Shown: positions 32,314 through 41,875, numbered from the stretch's first letter. The stretch is 64,000 nt of DNA from Thioalkalivibrio sp. ALJ21 (GCF_000378605.1 NZ_KB905156.1:849209-913208); one strand, 5' to 3'. Numbers and translations: made by a program. Notes: a model not told the origin generated them from the sequence alone.

Positions 32314-32602
32314 GTTGAGGCTGGCCTTGGTTCGGCACCCGGTGTTTACGTGCCTTCGGTCCACATACTGCCGTGCGCTCACTCGCGAGCGCGCCGCGAG
32401 GTACTTTCTTGCTTGCCCAAGAAAGTATCCAAAGAAGGGCACCCGGATTCCGCCCTGGGACCTTGCTCCAGGGCCCTCGGGCCGGCGGCGCTGAAACTCG
32501 CTTCGCTCAGACAGTCAGCGCCCCCGTTTCTATTTTGAATCGTCCGTCCCGAGGACCCTTCCGCAAGGGGCTTCATGCGGGGGGAGAAGGTCAAGACAAC
32601 GG
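32314..32602 (+). repeat. Left arm of a large inverted repeat
   Basis: Starts GTTGAGGCTGGCCTTGGTTC and includes a 10-bp hairpin TACTTTCTTG / CAAGAAAGTA (32402-32427) and CTGAAACTCGCTTCGCTCAG, a sequence met in dispersed repeats of GC-rich gammaproteobacteria. It matches the reverse complement of 32831-33100 with substitutions and small gaps; the similarity is strongest at 32314-32360 and 32480-32522 and weaker towards 32602. Confidence 0.85.
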
Positions 32603-32711
32603 CGATCCAGACGTTCGTGGCAATGGTTGAAGGCTAGGTGTTCCGACATCCTGGGCACGCGCGGCCTTCGGCCCTGGCGTGCCGCGCCCGCCAGCGGGCG
32701 CCAGATCCCAT

Positions 32712-32748
32712 CGTAGGATGCGGATGAGCGCAGCGAATCGCATCAGGG
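32712..32748 (-). repeat. Short intergenic palindrome, left member of inverted pair
   Basis: Palindrome with arms GATGCG / CGCATC and loop core GAGCGCAGCGA. Its reverse complement aligns with 32761-32798, including compensating changes in the stem (ATGCG/CGCAT versus GTGCG/CGCAC). Confidence 0.75.
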
Positions 32749-32760
32749 TTGCGCCGACGC

Positions 32761-32798
32761 TGGGATGGTGCGTTTCGCTGCGCTCAACGCACCCTACG
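32761..32798 (+). repeat. Short intergenic palindrome, right member of inverted pair
   Basis: Stem GGTGCGT / ACGCACC around TTCGCTGCGCTCA, followed by CTACG. This resembles a palindromic unit widely scattered between genes of gammaproteobacteria. It pairs in inverted orientation with 32712-32748. Confidence 0.75.
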
Positions 32799-32830
32799 GC
32801 GTAAGGGATAGCCAGAAGCGCTGGAACACG

Positions 32831-33100
32831 ACTGGTTTTGACCTACCCTCCCGATATGAGCCCCTTGTGGAGGGCGTGACAGGCCGGGAGAAGGCGCTGA
32901 CTGTCTGAGCGAAGCGAGTTTCAGCGCCGCCGGCCTGGCGCGTCCGGAGCAAGGTTCCTGGGCGAATCCCGGGCGTGTTTCTTGGTTACTTCTTTGCACG
33001 AGCAAAGAAGTAACTCGGGGTGCGCTGCCGAGACAGCGCAGGCTGGCGGCCGGACGAAGGCACCGTAAACACCGGATGCCGAACCAGGGCCAGCCTCAAC
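32831..33100 (-). repeat. Right arm of the large inverted repeat
   Basis: Inverted copy of 32314-32602. It has its own perfect 12-bp hairpin TTACTTCTTTGC / GCAAAGAAGTAA (32986-33013), different in sequence from that of the left arm yet equally paired, and ends CCAGGGCCAGCCTCAAC. Confidence 0.85.
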
Positions 33101-33122
33101 AGGGCAGGCGGGTAGGGCGACG

Positions 33123-33503
33123 CTAGCGAATGATGTCCTCGCGCATCCGGCTGGCGATGCCCTCGGCCAGCTGCTGCCACTCGGCCGCCAGTGGCGCCTC
33201 CAGGTGCTCCTCGGTGGTCGCCTTGAAATGCCGCATCCAGACCGCCAGATCGGCCTCGGTCAGGTTCATCGGGGCATGCTTGCCGACCATGTCGATCGTG
33301 GGCGGCTGCTCCAGGCGTCCGCCCAGGTTCATGTACCAGAAATCCGAGATGCGCCGGACATGGGACTCGAAGTCCTGGATGCGCTCGAAGTGGTGCCCGA
33401 TCTCCGGGTCGCTGGACAGGCGGCGATAGAAGTCGTCGATGACCGCGCGGATACGGTCGGCGCCGATCTTGTCGCATAGAGGTTCGAGTTTGCGAAAGGC
33501 CAT
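33123..33503 (-). CDS. Truncated haemoglobin, group III-like
   Basis: 126-aa globin with the 2-on-2 fold. IDDFYRRLSSDPEIGHHFE carries the B-helix Tyr/Phe region, DFESHVRRISDFWYMNLGG contains the proximal-region His and conserved Trp, and HFKATTEEHL the C-terminal helices. The start ATG 33503 (MAFRKLEPLCDKIG) has AGGAG nine bases upstream; an in-frame ATG 30 bp earlier is less likely. Group III proteins are thought to bind O2/NO or peroxide; the role here is unknown. Convergent with the repeat region, divergent from the fructosamine kinase-like gene. Confidence 0.88.
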   Translation of the reverse strand: MAFRKLEPLCDKIGADRIRAVIDDFYRRLSSDPEIGHHFERIQDFESHVRRISDFWYMNLGGRLEQPPTIDMVGKHAPMNLTEADLAVWMRHFKATTEEHLEAPLAAEWQQLAEGIASRMREDIIR

Positions 33504-33573
33504 GGGTGAGTCTCCTGACGAATCCCGCGGCAACCGTTAACCTGCCTTCTGGAAAGCAAGCCGGATACCGAGG

Positions 33574-34485
33574 ATGAACCGATTGGATTCTGCGGGCCCT
33601 GACGCCATCACGGCGGCGGTGGCCCAGTGCATCACGGACCATACCGCAAGCGCGTTCGAGCCGACAGGAAGCCAGGCCTGTTCCGGGGGTTCGATCAATC
33701 AGGCCCAGCGCGTGACCGGGACCGATGGCCGGACGTATTTCGTGAAGCTCAACCGGGGCGCGATGGCCGAGGCGATGTTTGCGGCCGAGGCGCGCGGGCT
33801 CGAGGAACTGGCCCGCTGCGAGCGGGTGAAGATCCCCGCAGTGATCGGTACGGGCAAGGCGGAGGGTGTCTGCTTTATCGTGCTGGAGGAGCTGGACCTG
33901 GGTGGCCGGCGCGACGGGGTCGCGCTGGGCCACGGGGTGGCCGACATGCACATGAAGATGGCGGCGCGCTTCGGGCTGGATCACGACAACTACATCGGCT
34001 CGACGCCGCAGTCGAACCGCCAGCACGATGACTGGGTGTCGTTCTATCGCGACGAGCGCCTGGGATTCCAGCGCGGCCTGGCGCGCGAGCGCGGGGCCGC
34101 ACATTCGCTGATCCAGGCGCTGGAGTCGCTGGAAGCGAATCTGAGCGGGTTCTTCAGTGACTACCGGCCCGGGCCGTCACTGCTGCACGGGGACCTGTGG
34201 AGTGGCAACTGGGGCTTCCAGGCCGATGGCACGACGGTGCTGTTCGATCCGGCCGTGTACTACGGCGATCCGGAGGCGGATCTGGCGATGATGGAGCTGT
34301 TCGGTCATCCCGGGCAGGACTTCTTCGACGCCTACGAGGAGATGCGCCCGGTCGATGCTGGTTACCCGGTGCGCAAGACGCTCTACAACCTCTACCACAT
34401 CCTGAACCACGATCACCTGTTTGGCGGGGGCTATGGTTCCCAGGCCGAGCATATGATCCGCCAGTTGCTGGCGGAGCTTGGATGA
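33574..34485 (+). CDS. Fructosamine-3-kinase family protein
   Basis: 303-aa aminoglycoside-phosphotransferase-like kinase. ATP-site features: GGSINQAQRV (P-loop-like), YFVKLNRG with the catalytic Lys, EARGLEEL. Brenner motif LLHGDLWSGNWGF with catalytic Asp (about residue 207) and metal-binding LFDPAVYYGDPEADLAM. The HGDLWSGN sequence is typical of bacterial FN3K/YniA-type kinases that repair glycated amines. Starts 70 bp from the divergent haemoglobin gene. Confidence 0.92.
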   Translation: MNRLDSAGPDAITAAVAQCITDHTASAFEPTGSQACSGGSINQAQRVTGTDGRTYFVKLNRGAMAEAMFAAEARGLEELARCERVKIPAVIGTGKAEGVCFIVLEELDLGGRRDGVALGHGVADMHMKMAARFGLDHDNYIGSTPQSNRQHDDWVSFYRDERLGFQRGLARERGAAHSLIQALESLEANLSGFFSDYRPGPSLLHGDLWSGNWGFQADGTTVLFDPAVYYGDPEADLAMMELFGHPGQDFFDAYEEMRPVDAGYPVRKTLYNLYHILNHDHLFGGGYGSQAEHMIRQLLAELG

Positions 34486-34588
34486 GCACCGCACGAGATG
34501 CGGATCGAGGGCTGTCAGCCCGGGGCTGTGAGGATTCGGCCTCATCGCGGGCTTGTCGCCCCGGGGCGGGGCGGCTAAGGTTCCGTCC

Positions 34589-35104
34589 ATGACGGCCAAC
34601 AAAGACAATACCGCTGCGCGCGTGGGCGTGGTGATGGGCAGCACCTCCGACTGGGCGACGATGGAACGCGCGGTGGACGTGCTGGAGGAACTGGGCGTGC
34701 CCTACGAGGCGCGCGTGGTCTCCGCCCACCGCACCCCGGATCTCCTGTTCGAATATGCCGAACAGGCCCGCGAACGGGGCCTGGCCGCGATTATTGCCGG
34801 GGCCGGCGGTGCCGCGCACCTGCCCGGGATGCTGGCCGCCAAGACCTCGGTGCCGGTGCTTGGCGTGCCGGTCGCTTCGCGCCATCTGAAGGGGCAGGAC
34901 TCGTTGCTGTCGATCGTACAGATGCCGAAGGGGATCCCGGTCGCGACCTTCGCCATAGGCGAGGCCGGCGCGGCCAATGCCGCCTTGTTTGCCGCCGCGA
35001 TGCTCGCCAACTCCGACCCCGCCCTGTGCGAACGTCTGGACGCCTTCCGCCGCGCGCAGCGCGATACGGTGCTCAACCAGATCCTGCCTCCGGCCGCATC
35101 ATGA
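34589..35104 (+). CDS. purE: N5-CAIR mutase PurE
   Basis: Class I PurE, 171 aa from ATG 34589, converting N5-CAIR to CAIR. Substrate loop [23 protein letters not shown] with the catalytic His, and [13 protein letters not shown] are intact. Translation is coupled to purK by ATGA (35101-35104), the usual gammaproteobacterial purEK arrangement. Confidence 0.97.
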   Translation: MTANKDNTAARVGVVMGSTSDWATMERAVDVLEELGVPYEARVVSAHRTPDLLFEYAEQARERGLAAIIAGAGGAAHLPGMLAAKTSVPVLGVPVASRHLKGQDSLLSIVQMPKGIPVATFAIGEAGAANAALFAAAMLANSDPALCERLDAFRRAQRDTVLNQILPPAAS

Positions 35105-36264
35105 TCCTGCCTCCCGCCACACTGGGGCTGCTCGGCGGCGGGCAGCTCGGCCGTTACTTTGTGCGGGCTGCGCGCGAGATGGGCTATGCGGTCTGGGTGC
35201 TGGACCCCGACCCGCACAGCCCCGCCGGACAGGTCGCCACGCGCCATCTTTGCCAGCCCTACGAGGATGCGGAGACACTGTCGGCCCTGGCCGGCCAGTG
35301 CGCGGTGATTACCTGCGAGTTCGAGAACATCCCGCGCCCGGCACTGGAGTGGCTGGAGGCCAATGTCTGTCTGCGGCCCGGGCTTTGCGCGCTGGGCGTG
35401 GCCCAGGATCGGCTGGAGGAAAAGCGCTTCCTCGCCGAGATCGGGGTGGCAGTCGCTCCCTGGCGCCCGGTCACGGCCGGTGGCGATGGTGGCGAGGATA
35501 CCTCCGGTGCGCCGTCCTTCCCGGCGATCCTGAAGACCGCCCGGCTGGGGTACGACGGCAAGGGCCAGCGCCCCATGGATCACATGGGCGACCTGGCCGC
35601 CGCGCACGCAGAGCTCGGTGGCGTGGACTGCGTGCTCGAGGAGCGGGTGCAGCTCGAACGTGAATTGTCGGTCGTTGTGGCGCGCACGGCGGATGGTCGC
35701 AGCGAGGCCTTCCCGGTGGCCGAAAATGTACACCGCGACGGCATCCTGCACCTGAGCCGGGTGCCGGCGCGTGTCGACGAGGACCTGTCCGGCCGCGCGG
35801 TGGCGATCGCGCAGCTGATTGCCGATCGCCTGGACTATTGTGGCGTGCTGGCGGTCGAGTTCTTCCTGACGATGGGTGGAGAGCTGCTGGTCAACGAGAT
35901 CGCCCCGCGCCCTCACAACACCGGCCATTACACGCTGGATGCCTGCACTGTCTCCCAGTTCGAACAGCAGGTGCGCGCGATCTGTGGTCTGGGGCTCGCC
36001 CCGGCGCGCCTGACCACCCCGGTGGCCATGGTCAATCTGCTGGGGGATTTGTGGCCCGCGGACGGCCGCCCTGACTGGTCCAGCGTGCTGGAGACCGGGC
36101 GTGCCCGCCTGCATCTGTATGGCAAGAGCGAGGCGCGGGCGGGTCGCAAGATGGGGCACCTGAGCGTGCTGGGCCTGCCTGGGGAGGAGGATGCGATGGC
36201 CCCGACGTCCACCGCCGAGGGGCTGTGGCAGGAGCTGGCGCGGGCGGCAGGGGTGTCCACGTGA
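35101..36264 (+). CDS. purK: N5-carboxyaminoimidazole ribonucleotide synthetase PurK
   Basis: ATP-grasp enzyme carboxylating AIR to N5-CAIR; 387 aa. The start overlaps the purE stop and yields [20 protein letters not shown], the family N-terminus. ATP-grasp motifs: [46 protein letters not shown], and a [12 protein letters not shown] active-site region. It ends with a GTGA overlap onto the methyltransferase gene. Confidence 0.97.
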   Translation: MILPPATLGLLGGGQLGRYFVRAAREMGYAVWVLDPDPHSPAGQVATRHLCQPYEDAETLSALAGQCAVITCEFENIPRPALEWLEANVCLRPGLCALGVAQDRLEEKRFLAEIGVAVAPWRPVTAGGDGGEDTSGAPSFPAILKTARLGYDGKGQRPMDHMGDLAAAHAELGGVDCVLEERVQLERELSVVVARTADGRSEAFPVAENVHRDGILHLSRVPARVDEDLSGRAVAIAQLIADRLDYCGVLAVEFFLTMGGELLVNEIAPRPHNTGHYTLDACTVSQFEQQVRAICGLGLAPARLTTPVAMVNLLGDLWPADGRPDWSSVLETGRARLHLYGKSEARAGRKMGHLSVLGLPGEEDAMAPTSTAEGLWQELARAAGVST

Positions 36265-36878
36265 GCGAGGCATTCCCGGATTCCCGTTCGCGCCGGGCGC
36301 GCCAGGCGGAGCTCAAACGCGACCTCGAATTCGCCGATACCCTGGCGGGCGAGCCCCTGCGCTTTCGTACGACCTGGGGACTTTTTTCGCCGCGCCGGAT
36401 TGACGATGGCACGCGCATGCTGCTGGATCGCATCGAGGTGCAACCGGATGACGATTGCCTGGACCTGGGCTGTGGCTATGGCCCGATCGGCCTGACCCTG
36501 GCACGCAAGGCCCCGCAGGGCACAACGACGCTGGTGGATACCAATTTTCTGGCGGTCGAATACAGTCGGCGCAACGCCGAGCTCAACGGCATCACCAACG
36601 TCGAGTGCATGAACAGCAACGGTTTTGCCCAGATCCGCGACCGGCACTTCGATCTCGTGGCCTCGAACCTGCCGGCCAAGGTGGGCCGGGAGATGCTCTA
36701 CACCTACCTGCTGGATGCCCACGAGCAGATGAACCCCGGTGGCCGCATCTATGTCGTAACCATTACCGGGTTGCGGCGGTTTATCGAGAAGGGGTTCAAG
36801 GAAGTGTTCGGCAACTACGACAAGGTCAAGCAGGGCCGCGAATATACCGTCGCGGCCGCCGAACGCGAGCCCGACTGA
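36261..36878 (+). CDS. Class I SAM-dependent methyltransferase (MTS/RsmC-like domain)
   Basis: 205 aa from a GTG overlapping the purK stop (GTGA). SAM-binding motif I DLGCGYGPIGL (about residues 68-78), acidic VDTN at motif II, and motif IV as ASNLPAK where RsmC/RlmG-type enzymes have N-P-P-[FY]. The altered NLPA makes the base-methylation target uncertain. The phrase FRTTWGLFSPRRIDDGTRML near the N-terminus resembles the RsmC-family pre-SAM strand. Target could be rRNA or a small molecule; context (purEK) does not resolve it. Confidence 0.78.
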   Translation: MSEAFPDSRSRRARQAELKRDLEFADTLAGEPLRFRTTWGLFSPRRIDDGTRMLLDRIEVQPDDDCLDLGCGYGPIGLTLARKAPQGTTTLVDTNFLAVEYSRRNAELNGITNVECMNSNGFAQIRDRHFDLVASNLPAKVGREMLYTYLLDAHEQMNPGGRIYVVTITGLRRFIEKGFKEVFGNYDKVKQGREYTVAAAEREPD

Positions 36879-36880
36879 CC

Positions 36881-37546
36881 ATGGTCGAGGGGGCGGGCGA
36901 ACTCCCGGTTGCGCTCCGAGTGCTGTCCGCCCTGCTTCTGGGGACGGGGCTGCTGATCATGCTGCGGCGCATGCCCTGGGAGGCATTTTTTGTTCCCGGT
37001 CGCACGCAGCTCTTTGTGATTGCCACGCTGTGTCTGCTGCTGATCTGGGGTCTGCGCGCACAGACCCTGGAGGGCCTGGCGCTGCACTTTCTCGGCATGG
37101 CCACGATCACGCTGATGTTTGGCTGGCAGCTGGCGATCCTGATGGTGTTTCTGGTGGTCGCGGGGCTGGCCCTGCTGGGGGCGCTGCCGCTTGCGGCCTT
37201 TCCGCTGACGGTCTTGCTGGCGGGCGTGCTGCCGGTGGCCGTGACCTGGGGCCTGCTGCGGGCGACCGAGGCCTGGCTTCCCCGTCACATGTTCATCTAC
37301 CTGTACGGGGTCGCGTTCCTCGGCGGGGCCCTGACGGTGGCGGCCACGGTGCTGAGCTCGGCGGTGATCTACGGGCTGTTCACCGACCTGGCCTGGGGCG
37401 ATATCTACCGCGATTACGTGCGCTATCTGGCCCTGCTCGTGCTGCCCGAGGCCGTCCTCAACGGCATGGTGGTGACCGGCCTGGTGATGGTGCGCCCGGA
37501 GTGGCTGGCGACCTGGTCGGACGAGCGCTACGTGCACGGGCGCTGA
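36881..37546 (+). CDS. Integral membrane protein of the CbiM/ECF-permease-like (COG3235) type
   Basis: 221-aa protein with about six transmembrane segments and almost no soluble domain. Features seen in this group: GLRAQTLEGLALHFLG with TLMFGW, LLAGVLPVAVTWGLL, LPRHMFIYLYG, and the C-terminal LPEAVLNGMVVTGLVMVRPEW. Related proteins are annotated as ECF-type transporter permeases for metals or vitamins, but the substrate is unknown and no ECF ATPase is adjacent. Begins 2 bp after the methyltransferase stop. Confidence 0.65.
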   Translation: MVEGAGELPVALRVLSALLLGTGLLIMLRRMPWEAFFVPGRTQLFVIATLCLLLIWGLRAQTLEGLALHFLGMATITLMFGWQLAILMVFLVVAGLALLGALPLAAFPLTVLLAGVLPVAVTWGLLRATEAWLPRHMFIYLYGVAFLGGALTVAATVLSSAVIYGLFTDLAWGDIYRDYVRYLALLVLPEAVLNGMVVTGLVMVRPEWLATWSDERYVHGR

Positions 37547-37680
37547 CCGCGGGGCGCGACGGAATCGGCATATCCCTATCGGTTTTTATGTTAATGCACC
37601 GTTCAGGGAAGCCCTGCTAACGTTCGCTTCACGATGGGGCGCAACCCCGTTGGTGAGCTGCAAACGAGGAGACCACAACA

Positions 37681-38004
37681 ATGAAAATCAAGCTGTTCGT
37701 TCTGGCCGGGATCGCAGGGAGTGTGCTGATGCTGTCCTCCGCCGCGCAGGCGGCCGACATCCAGGCTGGCCAGTCCAAGTACCAGTCCACCTGCCTGAGC
37801 TGCCATGGGGCCGAAGGCAAGGGTCAGGCGATCTTCCCCGCGCTGGCCGGTCGTGACGCCGAGTACGTAACCGACAAGCTCGAGCGCTACCGCGCCGGTG
37901 AAGAGATCGGTTCCCATACCGGTCTGATGCGCCCGCATGCCCAGGCGCTGAGCGATGACGACATCGCCAACGTGGCCGCCTTCATCGAGTCCGAATTCAA
38001 CTGA
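37681..38004 (+). CDS. Class I c-type cytochrome, periplasmic
   Basis: 107 aa with a signal peptide (residues 1-23, SAAQA-AD) and one haem motif CLSCHG (about residue 39). The distal ligand is probably the Met of GLMRPHAQAL. It resembles small c553/c4-half-type cytochromes that carry electrons to terminal oxidases. A 134-bp leader and a GC-rich hairpin terminator make it monocistronic. Confidence 0.92.
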   Translation: MKIKLFVLAGIAGSVLMLSSAAQAADIQAGQSKYQSTCLSCHGAEGKGQAIFPALAGRDAEYVTDKLERYRAGEEIGSHTGLMRPHAQALSDDDIANVAAFIESEFN

Positions 38005-38031
38005 TTCGGGCTACCGCGAAGCGGCAAGCCG

Positions 38032-38059
38032 ACGGGCCGGGGTTTCCCCGGCCCGTTTG
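38032..38059 (+). terminator. Hairpin terminator after the cytochrome gene
   Basis: Perfect 11-bp stem ACGGGCCGGGG / CCCCGGCCCGT with a TTT loop; only a short T-run follows. It lies 28 bp after the stop codon. Confidence 0.7.
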
Positions 38060-38184
38060 CGTTGGAGGGCCTGTCGTATGCGCCGCCTTTTGCCTGGCAT
38101 GGCGGCATCCGGTAAAGTTCCGCGGTTCCGAGAGCGTGGCCGATGGTCGGTCCCGCTATCCCAGAGATTCCTGCGAGGCTTCCC

Positions 38185-38874
38185 ATGGCACAACCCGATT
38201 TCATTGCCCCGTCCATCCTCTCCGCCGACTTCGCCCGTCTGGGCGAGGAAGTCGACAACGTCCTGGCCTCCGGCGCGGACATCGTCCACTTCGACGTGAT
38301 GGACAACCACTATGTGCCGAACCTGACCATCGGCCCGCTGGTCTGCGATGCCCTGCGCAAGCACGGCGTTACCGCGCCGATCGACGTGCACCTGATGGTC
38401 AAGCCGGTGGACCGCATCATCCCGGACTTCGCCCAGGCCGGTGCCAGCTACATCACCTTCCACCCGGAGGCCTCCGATCATATCGACCGCACCCTGCAGC
38501 TGATTCACTCCGAGGGCTGCAAGGCGGGGCTGGTGTTCAACCCGGCTACCCCGCTGTCCTACCTGGAATACGTGATGGACAAGGTCGACATGATCCTGCT
38601 GATGTCGGTGAACCCGGGCTTTGGCGGCCAGAAATTCATTCCGGCCACCCTCGACAAGCTGCGCGCCGCACGCAAGATGATCGACGAATCCGGGCGTGAC
38701 ATCCGCCTCGAGATCGACGGCGGCGTGAAGGCCGACAACATCCGCGAGATCAAGGCCGCGGGTGCCGATACCTTCGTCGCCGGTTCCGCGATCTTCGGCG
38801 CGTCCAGCGACTCCGACGCGAACCGCTACAACAGCATCATCCAGCAGATGCGCGACGAACTGGCCAAGGCCTGA
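38185..38874 (+). CDS. rpe: Ribulose-phosphate 3-epimerase
   Basis: 229-aa TIM barrel interconverting ribulose-5-P and xylulose-5-P in the pentose phosphate and Calvin cycles. [32 protein letters not shown] (metal/substrate site), [17 protein letters not shown] and EIDGGVK are conserved. The ATG at 38185 is the start that matches the family. 25 bp upstream of gph, as in many proteobacteria. Confidence 0.98.
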   Translation: MAQPDFIAPSILSADFARLGEEVDNVLASGADIVHFDVMDNHYVPNLTIGPLVCDALRKHGVTAPIDVHLMVKPVDRIIPDFAQAGASYITFHPEASDHIDRTLQLIHSEGCKAGLVFNPATPLSYLEYVMDKVDMILLMSVNPGFGGQKFIPATLDKLRAARKMIDESGRDIRLEIDGGVKADNIREIKAAGADTFVAGSAIFGASSDSDANRYNSIIQQMRDELAKA

Positions 38875-38899
38875 TTCGCCACATCCGACGGAGACCGGG

Positions 38900-39583
38900 A
38901 TGTCCCTCAAGCGCCCCCGCATGATCCTGATCGACCTGGACGGCACGCTGATCGACAGCGTGCCGGACCTGGCCTATAGCGTGGATGCCATGATGCGCGA
39001 GCTGGGCCTGCCCGAGCGCGGCGAGGCGGCCGTGCGCAACTGGGTCGGCAACGGGGTGGAACGGCTGGTCAAGCGGGCGCTGATCAATGCGCTCGACGGC
39101 GAACCGGACCCGGAGGCCTTCGAGCGCGCACTACCCGTCTTCATGCGCATCTACCAGGAGAACACCGCCGGGCGCTCGCCGCTGTACCCGGGGGTGCGCG
39201 AGGGGCTGGACCAGTTGAAGGCCGCCGGTTACCGCCTGGGCTGCGTGACCAACAAGGCCGAGCGCTTCACCGTGCCACTGCTGCGCGAAAAGGGCATCCT
39301 CGACGACTTCGAGATCGTGGTCGCCGGCGACGCCCTGCCGCAGAAAAAGCCCGACCCGGCGCCGCTGCTGCACGCGGCGAAGGAACTGGGTGTCGACCCC
39401 TCCGAGTCGCTGATGGTCGGGGACTCGAAGAGCGACGTGAAGGCGGCGCGCGCGGCTGGCTTCCAGATCGTTTGCATGACCTACGGCTACAATCACGGCG
39501 ACGATATCCGCGACGAGCACCCCGACGCGGTACTCGACCGCCTGGATGAACTGCCGGAGCTGCTGCCTGCCCGGGCGGCCTGA
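38900..39583 (+). CDS. gph: Phosphoglycolate phosphatase Gph (CbbZ-like)
   Basis: 227-aa HAD-superfamily hydrolase removing 2-phosphoglycolate, a by-product of Rubisco oxygenation and of DNA repair. HAD motif I LIDLDGTLIDSVPDL (nucleophile Asp about residue 12), motif II VTNKAE, motif III QKKPDP, motif IV VGDSKSDVKAA. Sits in the conserved rpe-gph-trpE order; GGAGAC precedes the start. Confidence 0.95.
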   Translation: MSLKRPRMILIDLDGTLIDSVPDLAYSVDAMMRELGLPERGEAAVRNWVGNGVERLVKRALINALDGEPDPEAFERALPVFMRIYQENTAGRSPLYPGVREGLDQLKAAGYRLGCVTNKAERFTVPLLREKGILDDFEIVVAGDALPQKKPDPAPLLHAAKELGVDPSESLMVGDSKSDVKAARAAGFQIVCMTYGYNHGDDIRDEHPDAVLDRLDELPELLPARAA

Positions 39584-39675
39584 GGATGATCGCAATGGAC
39601 CGGACAATGGGGCGATGGCGAAACGGCGACTGACCGTTCGCGCCGTCTGCCCCTCTCTTGTCAGGAACCCTTGTG

Positions 39676-41163
39676 ATGACCCCCGAACAGTTCGACGCAC
39701 TGGCCCGCGAGGGCTACAACCGCATCCCGCTGGTGCGCGAGGTCCTGGCGGATCTCGAGACCCCGCTGTCCATCTTTCTTAAGCTGGCCAACCGGCCGTA
39801 TTCCTACCTGTTCGAATCGGTGCAGGGCGGGGAGCGCTGGGGCCGTTACTCCTTTATCGGCCTGCCGGCGCGAACCCGGGTGCGGGTGCACGGCCATGAC
39901 ATCACGGTGGAGACCGACGGTGACGTGGTCGAGCAAACCACCGAGACTGACCCGCTGGCCTGGATCGAGGCCTACCAGGCGCGCTTCAAGGTCGCCGAGC
40001 TGCCGGGCCTGCCGCGCTTCACCGGCGGCCTGGTCGGCTACTTCGGCTTCGAGACCGTACGCCTGATCGAGCCGCGTCTGGAAGGCCCGGAAAAGCCCGA
40101 TGCCCTGGGGCTGCCGGACATCCTGCTGATGGTCTCCGAGGAGGTCGTGGTCTACGACAACCTTTCCGGGCGGCTGTATCTGGTGGTGCATGCCGATACC
40201 TCGCGCCCCGACGGGCAGGCCGTGGCGGCCGAACGTCTCGACGAGCTGGAGAGCCGGATCGGCGAGCCGCTGGTGCCGCCGGAGGACCCGCCGCACCCGC
40301 ACGCGGTGCCGGAGTATGTGCCGGGCTGGTCGGCCGAGGGTTTCAAGGCGGCCGTGGCGCGGGCGCAGGAATACATCATGGACGGCGACGTGATGCAGGT
40401 CGTCCTGGCGCAGCGCATGAGCGTGCCGTTCTCGGCACCCCCGTTGGATCTCTACCGTGCGCTGCGGGCGCTGAACCCGTCGCCCTACATGTACTACCTG
40501 GACCTGGACGACCACCACGTGGTCGGCGCCTCGCCGGAGATCCTGGTGCGGCTGGAGGATGACCGCGTGACCGTGCGTCCGATCGCCGGGACCCGCCCGC
40601 GCGGGCGTACCGAGGAGGAGGACCGCGCGCTGGAGGTCGAGCTGCTGGCGGACCCGAAGGAGCGCGCCGAACACCTGATGCTGATCGACCTCGGGCGCAA
40701 CGACGTCGGCCGAGTCTGCGAGATTGGCTCGGTGGAGGTGACCGACACCATGAGCATCGAGCGCTACTCGCACGTGATGCACATCGTCTCCAATGTGGAG
40801 GGGCAGCTTGCTCCGGGGCACTCGACGATGGACGTGCTGCGCGCGACCTTCCCGGCCGGCACGGTCTCCGGCGCGCCGAAGATCCGCGCGCTGGAGATCA
40901 TCGACGAGCTGGAGCCGGTCAAGCGCGGGCCGTATTCCGGTGCGGTCGGTTACCTTTCCTGGTCCGGCAACATGGATACCGCGATCGCAATCCGCACGGC
41001 GGTGCTGCACGACGGCGAACTGCACATCCAGGCCGGCGCCGGGGTGGTGCATGACTCGGTGCCCGAGAACGAGTGGCAGGAGACCCTGAACAAGGGGCGC
41101 GCGGTCGTACGGGCGGCCGAACTGGCGCTGGGCGGGTTGGGGCCGCGCAGGCACCGTGGCTGA
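39676..41163 (+). CDS. trpE: Anthranilate synthase component I TrpE
   Basis: 495 aa from ATG 39676, which has AGGAA about eight bases upstream; TTG/GTG codons just before it are in frame but less likely. Chorismate-binding core with [57 protein letters not shown], and [18 protein letters not shown]. The N-terminal tryptophan-feedback LxxS-type motif is partly visible ([20 protein letters not shown]). Followed after 7 bp by a small reading frame and then trpG. Confidence 0.97.
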   Translation: MTPEQFDALAREGYNRIPLVREVLADLETPLSIFLKLANRPYSYLFESVQGGERWGRYSFIGLPARTRVRVHGHDITVETDGDVVEQTTETDPLAWIEAYQARFKVAELPGLPRFTGGLVGYFGFETVRLIEPRLEGPEKPDALGLPDILLMVSEEVVVYDNLSGRLYLVVHADTSRPDGQAVAAERLDELESRIGEPLVPPEDPPHPHAVPEYVPGWSAEGFKAAVARAQEYIMDGDVMQVVLAQRMSVPFSAPPLDLYRALRALNPSPYMYYLDLDDHHVVGASPEILVRLEDDRVTVRPIAGTRPRGRTEEEDRALEVELLADPKERAEHLMLIDLGRNDVGRVCEIGSVEVTDTMSIERYSHVMHIVSNVEGQLAPGHSTMDVLRATFPAGTVSGAPKIRALEIIDELEPVKRGPYSGAVGYLSWSGNMDTAIAIRTAVLHDGELHIQAGAGVVHDSVPENEWQETLNKGRAVVRAAELALGGLGPRRHRG

Positions 41164-41170
41164 GGGCGTG

Positions 41171-41281
41171 ATGACCGACGCAGAACGGGCAGCGCAAGCG
41201 CGGTTGTCGGGCACGCCGGGCGCACTCGCGCTAGTCTGCGATCTGTACCGGTACGGTGCGGCGGAGGGACTCCCGGCATGA
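41171..41281 (+). CDS. Possible 36-codon small gene between trpE and trpG
   Basis: ATG 41171, seven bases after the trpE stop, opens a 36-codon frame ([20 protein letters not shown]...) that ends with TGA sharing ATGA with the trpG start. GAGGG precedes the ATG. The tight coupling and correct spacing suggest it is translated, perhaps only to deliver ribosomes to trpG. No similarity recognised; a chance frame in GC-rich DNA is possible. Confidence 0.35.
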   Translation: MTDAERAAQARLSGTPGALALVCDLYRYGAAEGLPA

Positions 41282-41871
41282 TCCTGATGATCGACAACTA
41301 CGACTCGTTCACCTTCAATCTGGTCCAGTATCTGGGCGAGCTGGGGGCGGAGGTCGAGGTGCACCGCAACGACCAGATCACGCCCGACCAGGTCGCCGAG
41401 CTGGCGCCTGCCGGGATCATGATCTCGCCCGGCCCCTGCACCCCGAATGAGGCGGGTGTGTCCATGGAGGTGATCCGCCGCTTTGCCGGGCAGGTCCCGA
41501 TCCTCGGGGTCTGTCTCGGACATCAGGCGATTGGCCAGGTATTCGGCGGGCGCGTGGTGCGGGCCCGCGAGATCATGCACGGCAAGACCTCCCCGGTGCA
41601 TCACACCGGGGTAGGGGTCTTTGCGGGCCTCGAGAATCCGCTGGAGGCCACGCGCTATCACTCCCTGGTGGTGGAGTCGGCCTCGCTGCCCGATTGCCTG
41701 GAGGTCACCGCCTGGACCGAGCGCGAGGACGGTACCCGCGACGAGATCATGGGCCTGCGCCACCGTGAACTGGACGTCGAGGGCGTGCAGTTCCACCCCG
41801 AATCCATCCTGACCCGGCAGGGGCACGAGCTCCTCGACAACTTTCTGCGCCGCCTGCCCCAGCCGGCGTGA
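41278..41871 (+). CDS. trpG: Anthranilate synthase component II TrpG (glutamine amidotransferase)
   Basis: 197-aa class I glutamine amidotransferase supplying ammonia to TrpE, possibly also to Pab[20 protein letters not shown] at the N-terminus, [12 protein letters not shown], nucleophile in [16 protein letters not shown] (Cys about 79), and HPESILT with the His-Glu dyad. The stop lies 5 bp before repeat copy B; without that insertion trpD would be expected next. Confidence 0.97.
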   Translation: MILMIDNYDSFTFNLVQYLGELGAEVEVHRNDQITPDQVAELAPAGIMISPGPCTPNEAGVSMEVIRRFAGQVPILGVCLGHQAIGQVFGGRVVRAREIMHGKTSPVHHTGVGVFAGLENPLEATRYHSLVVESASLPDCLEVTAWTEREDGTRDEIMGLRHRELDVEGVQFHPESILTRQGHELLDNFLRRLPQPA

Positions 41872-41875
41872 GCGG

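Larger units (their letters stand above)
32288..33122. other. Gene-free region between slt and the haemoglobin gene
   Basis: 835 bp with no credible coding sequence. It is built of inverted repeats: two long arms (32314-32602 and 32831-33100) around a centre that holds a pair of short inverted palindromes (32712-32748, 32761-32798). Confidence 0.85.

Noticed and set aside
39595-39633. Possible trp leader peptide upstream of trpE (MDRTMGRWRNGD).
   Set aside because: Only one Trp codon, no convincing terminator/antiterminator pair, so attenuation is not supported.
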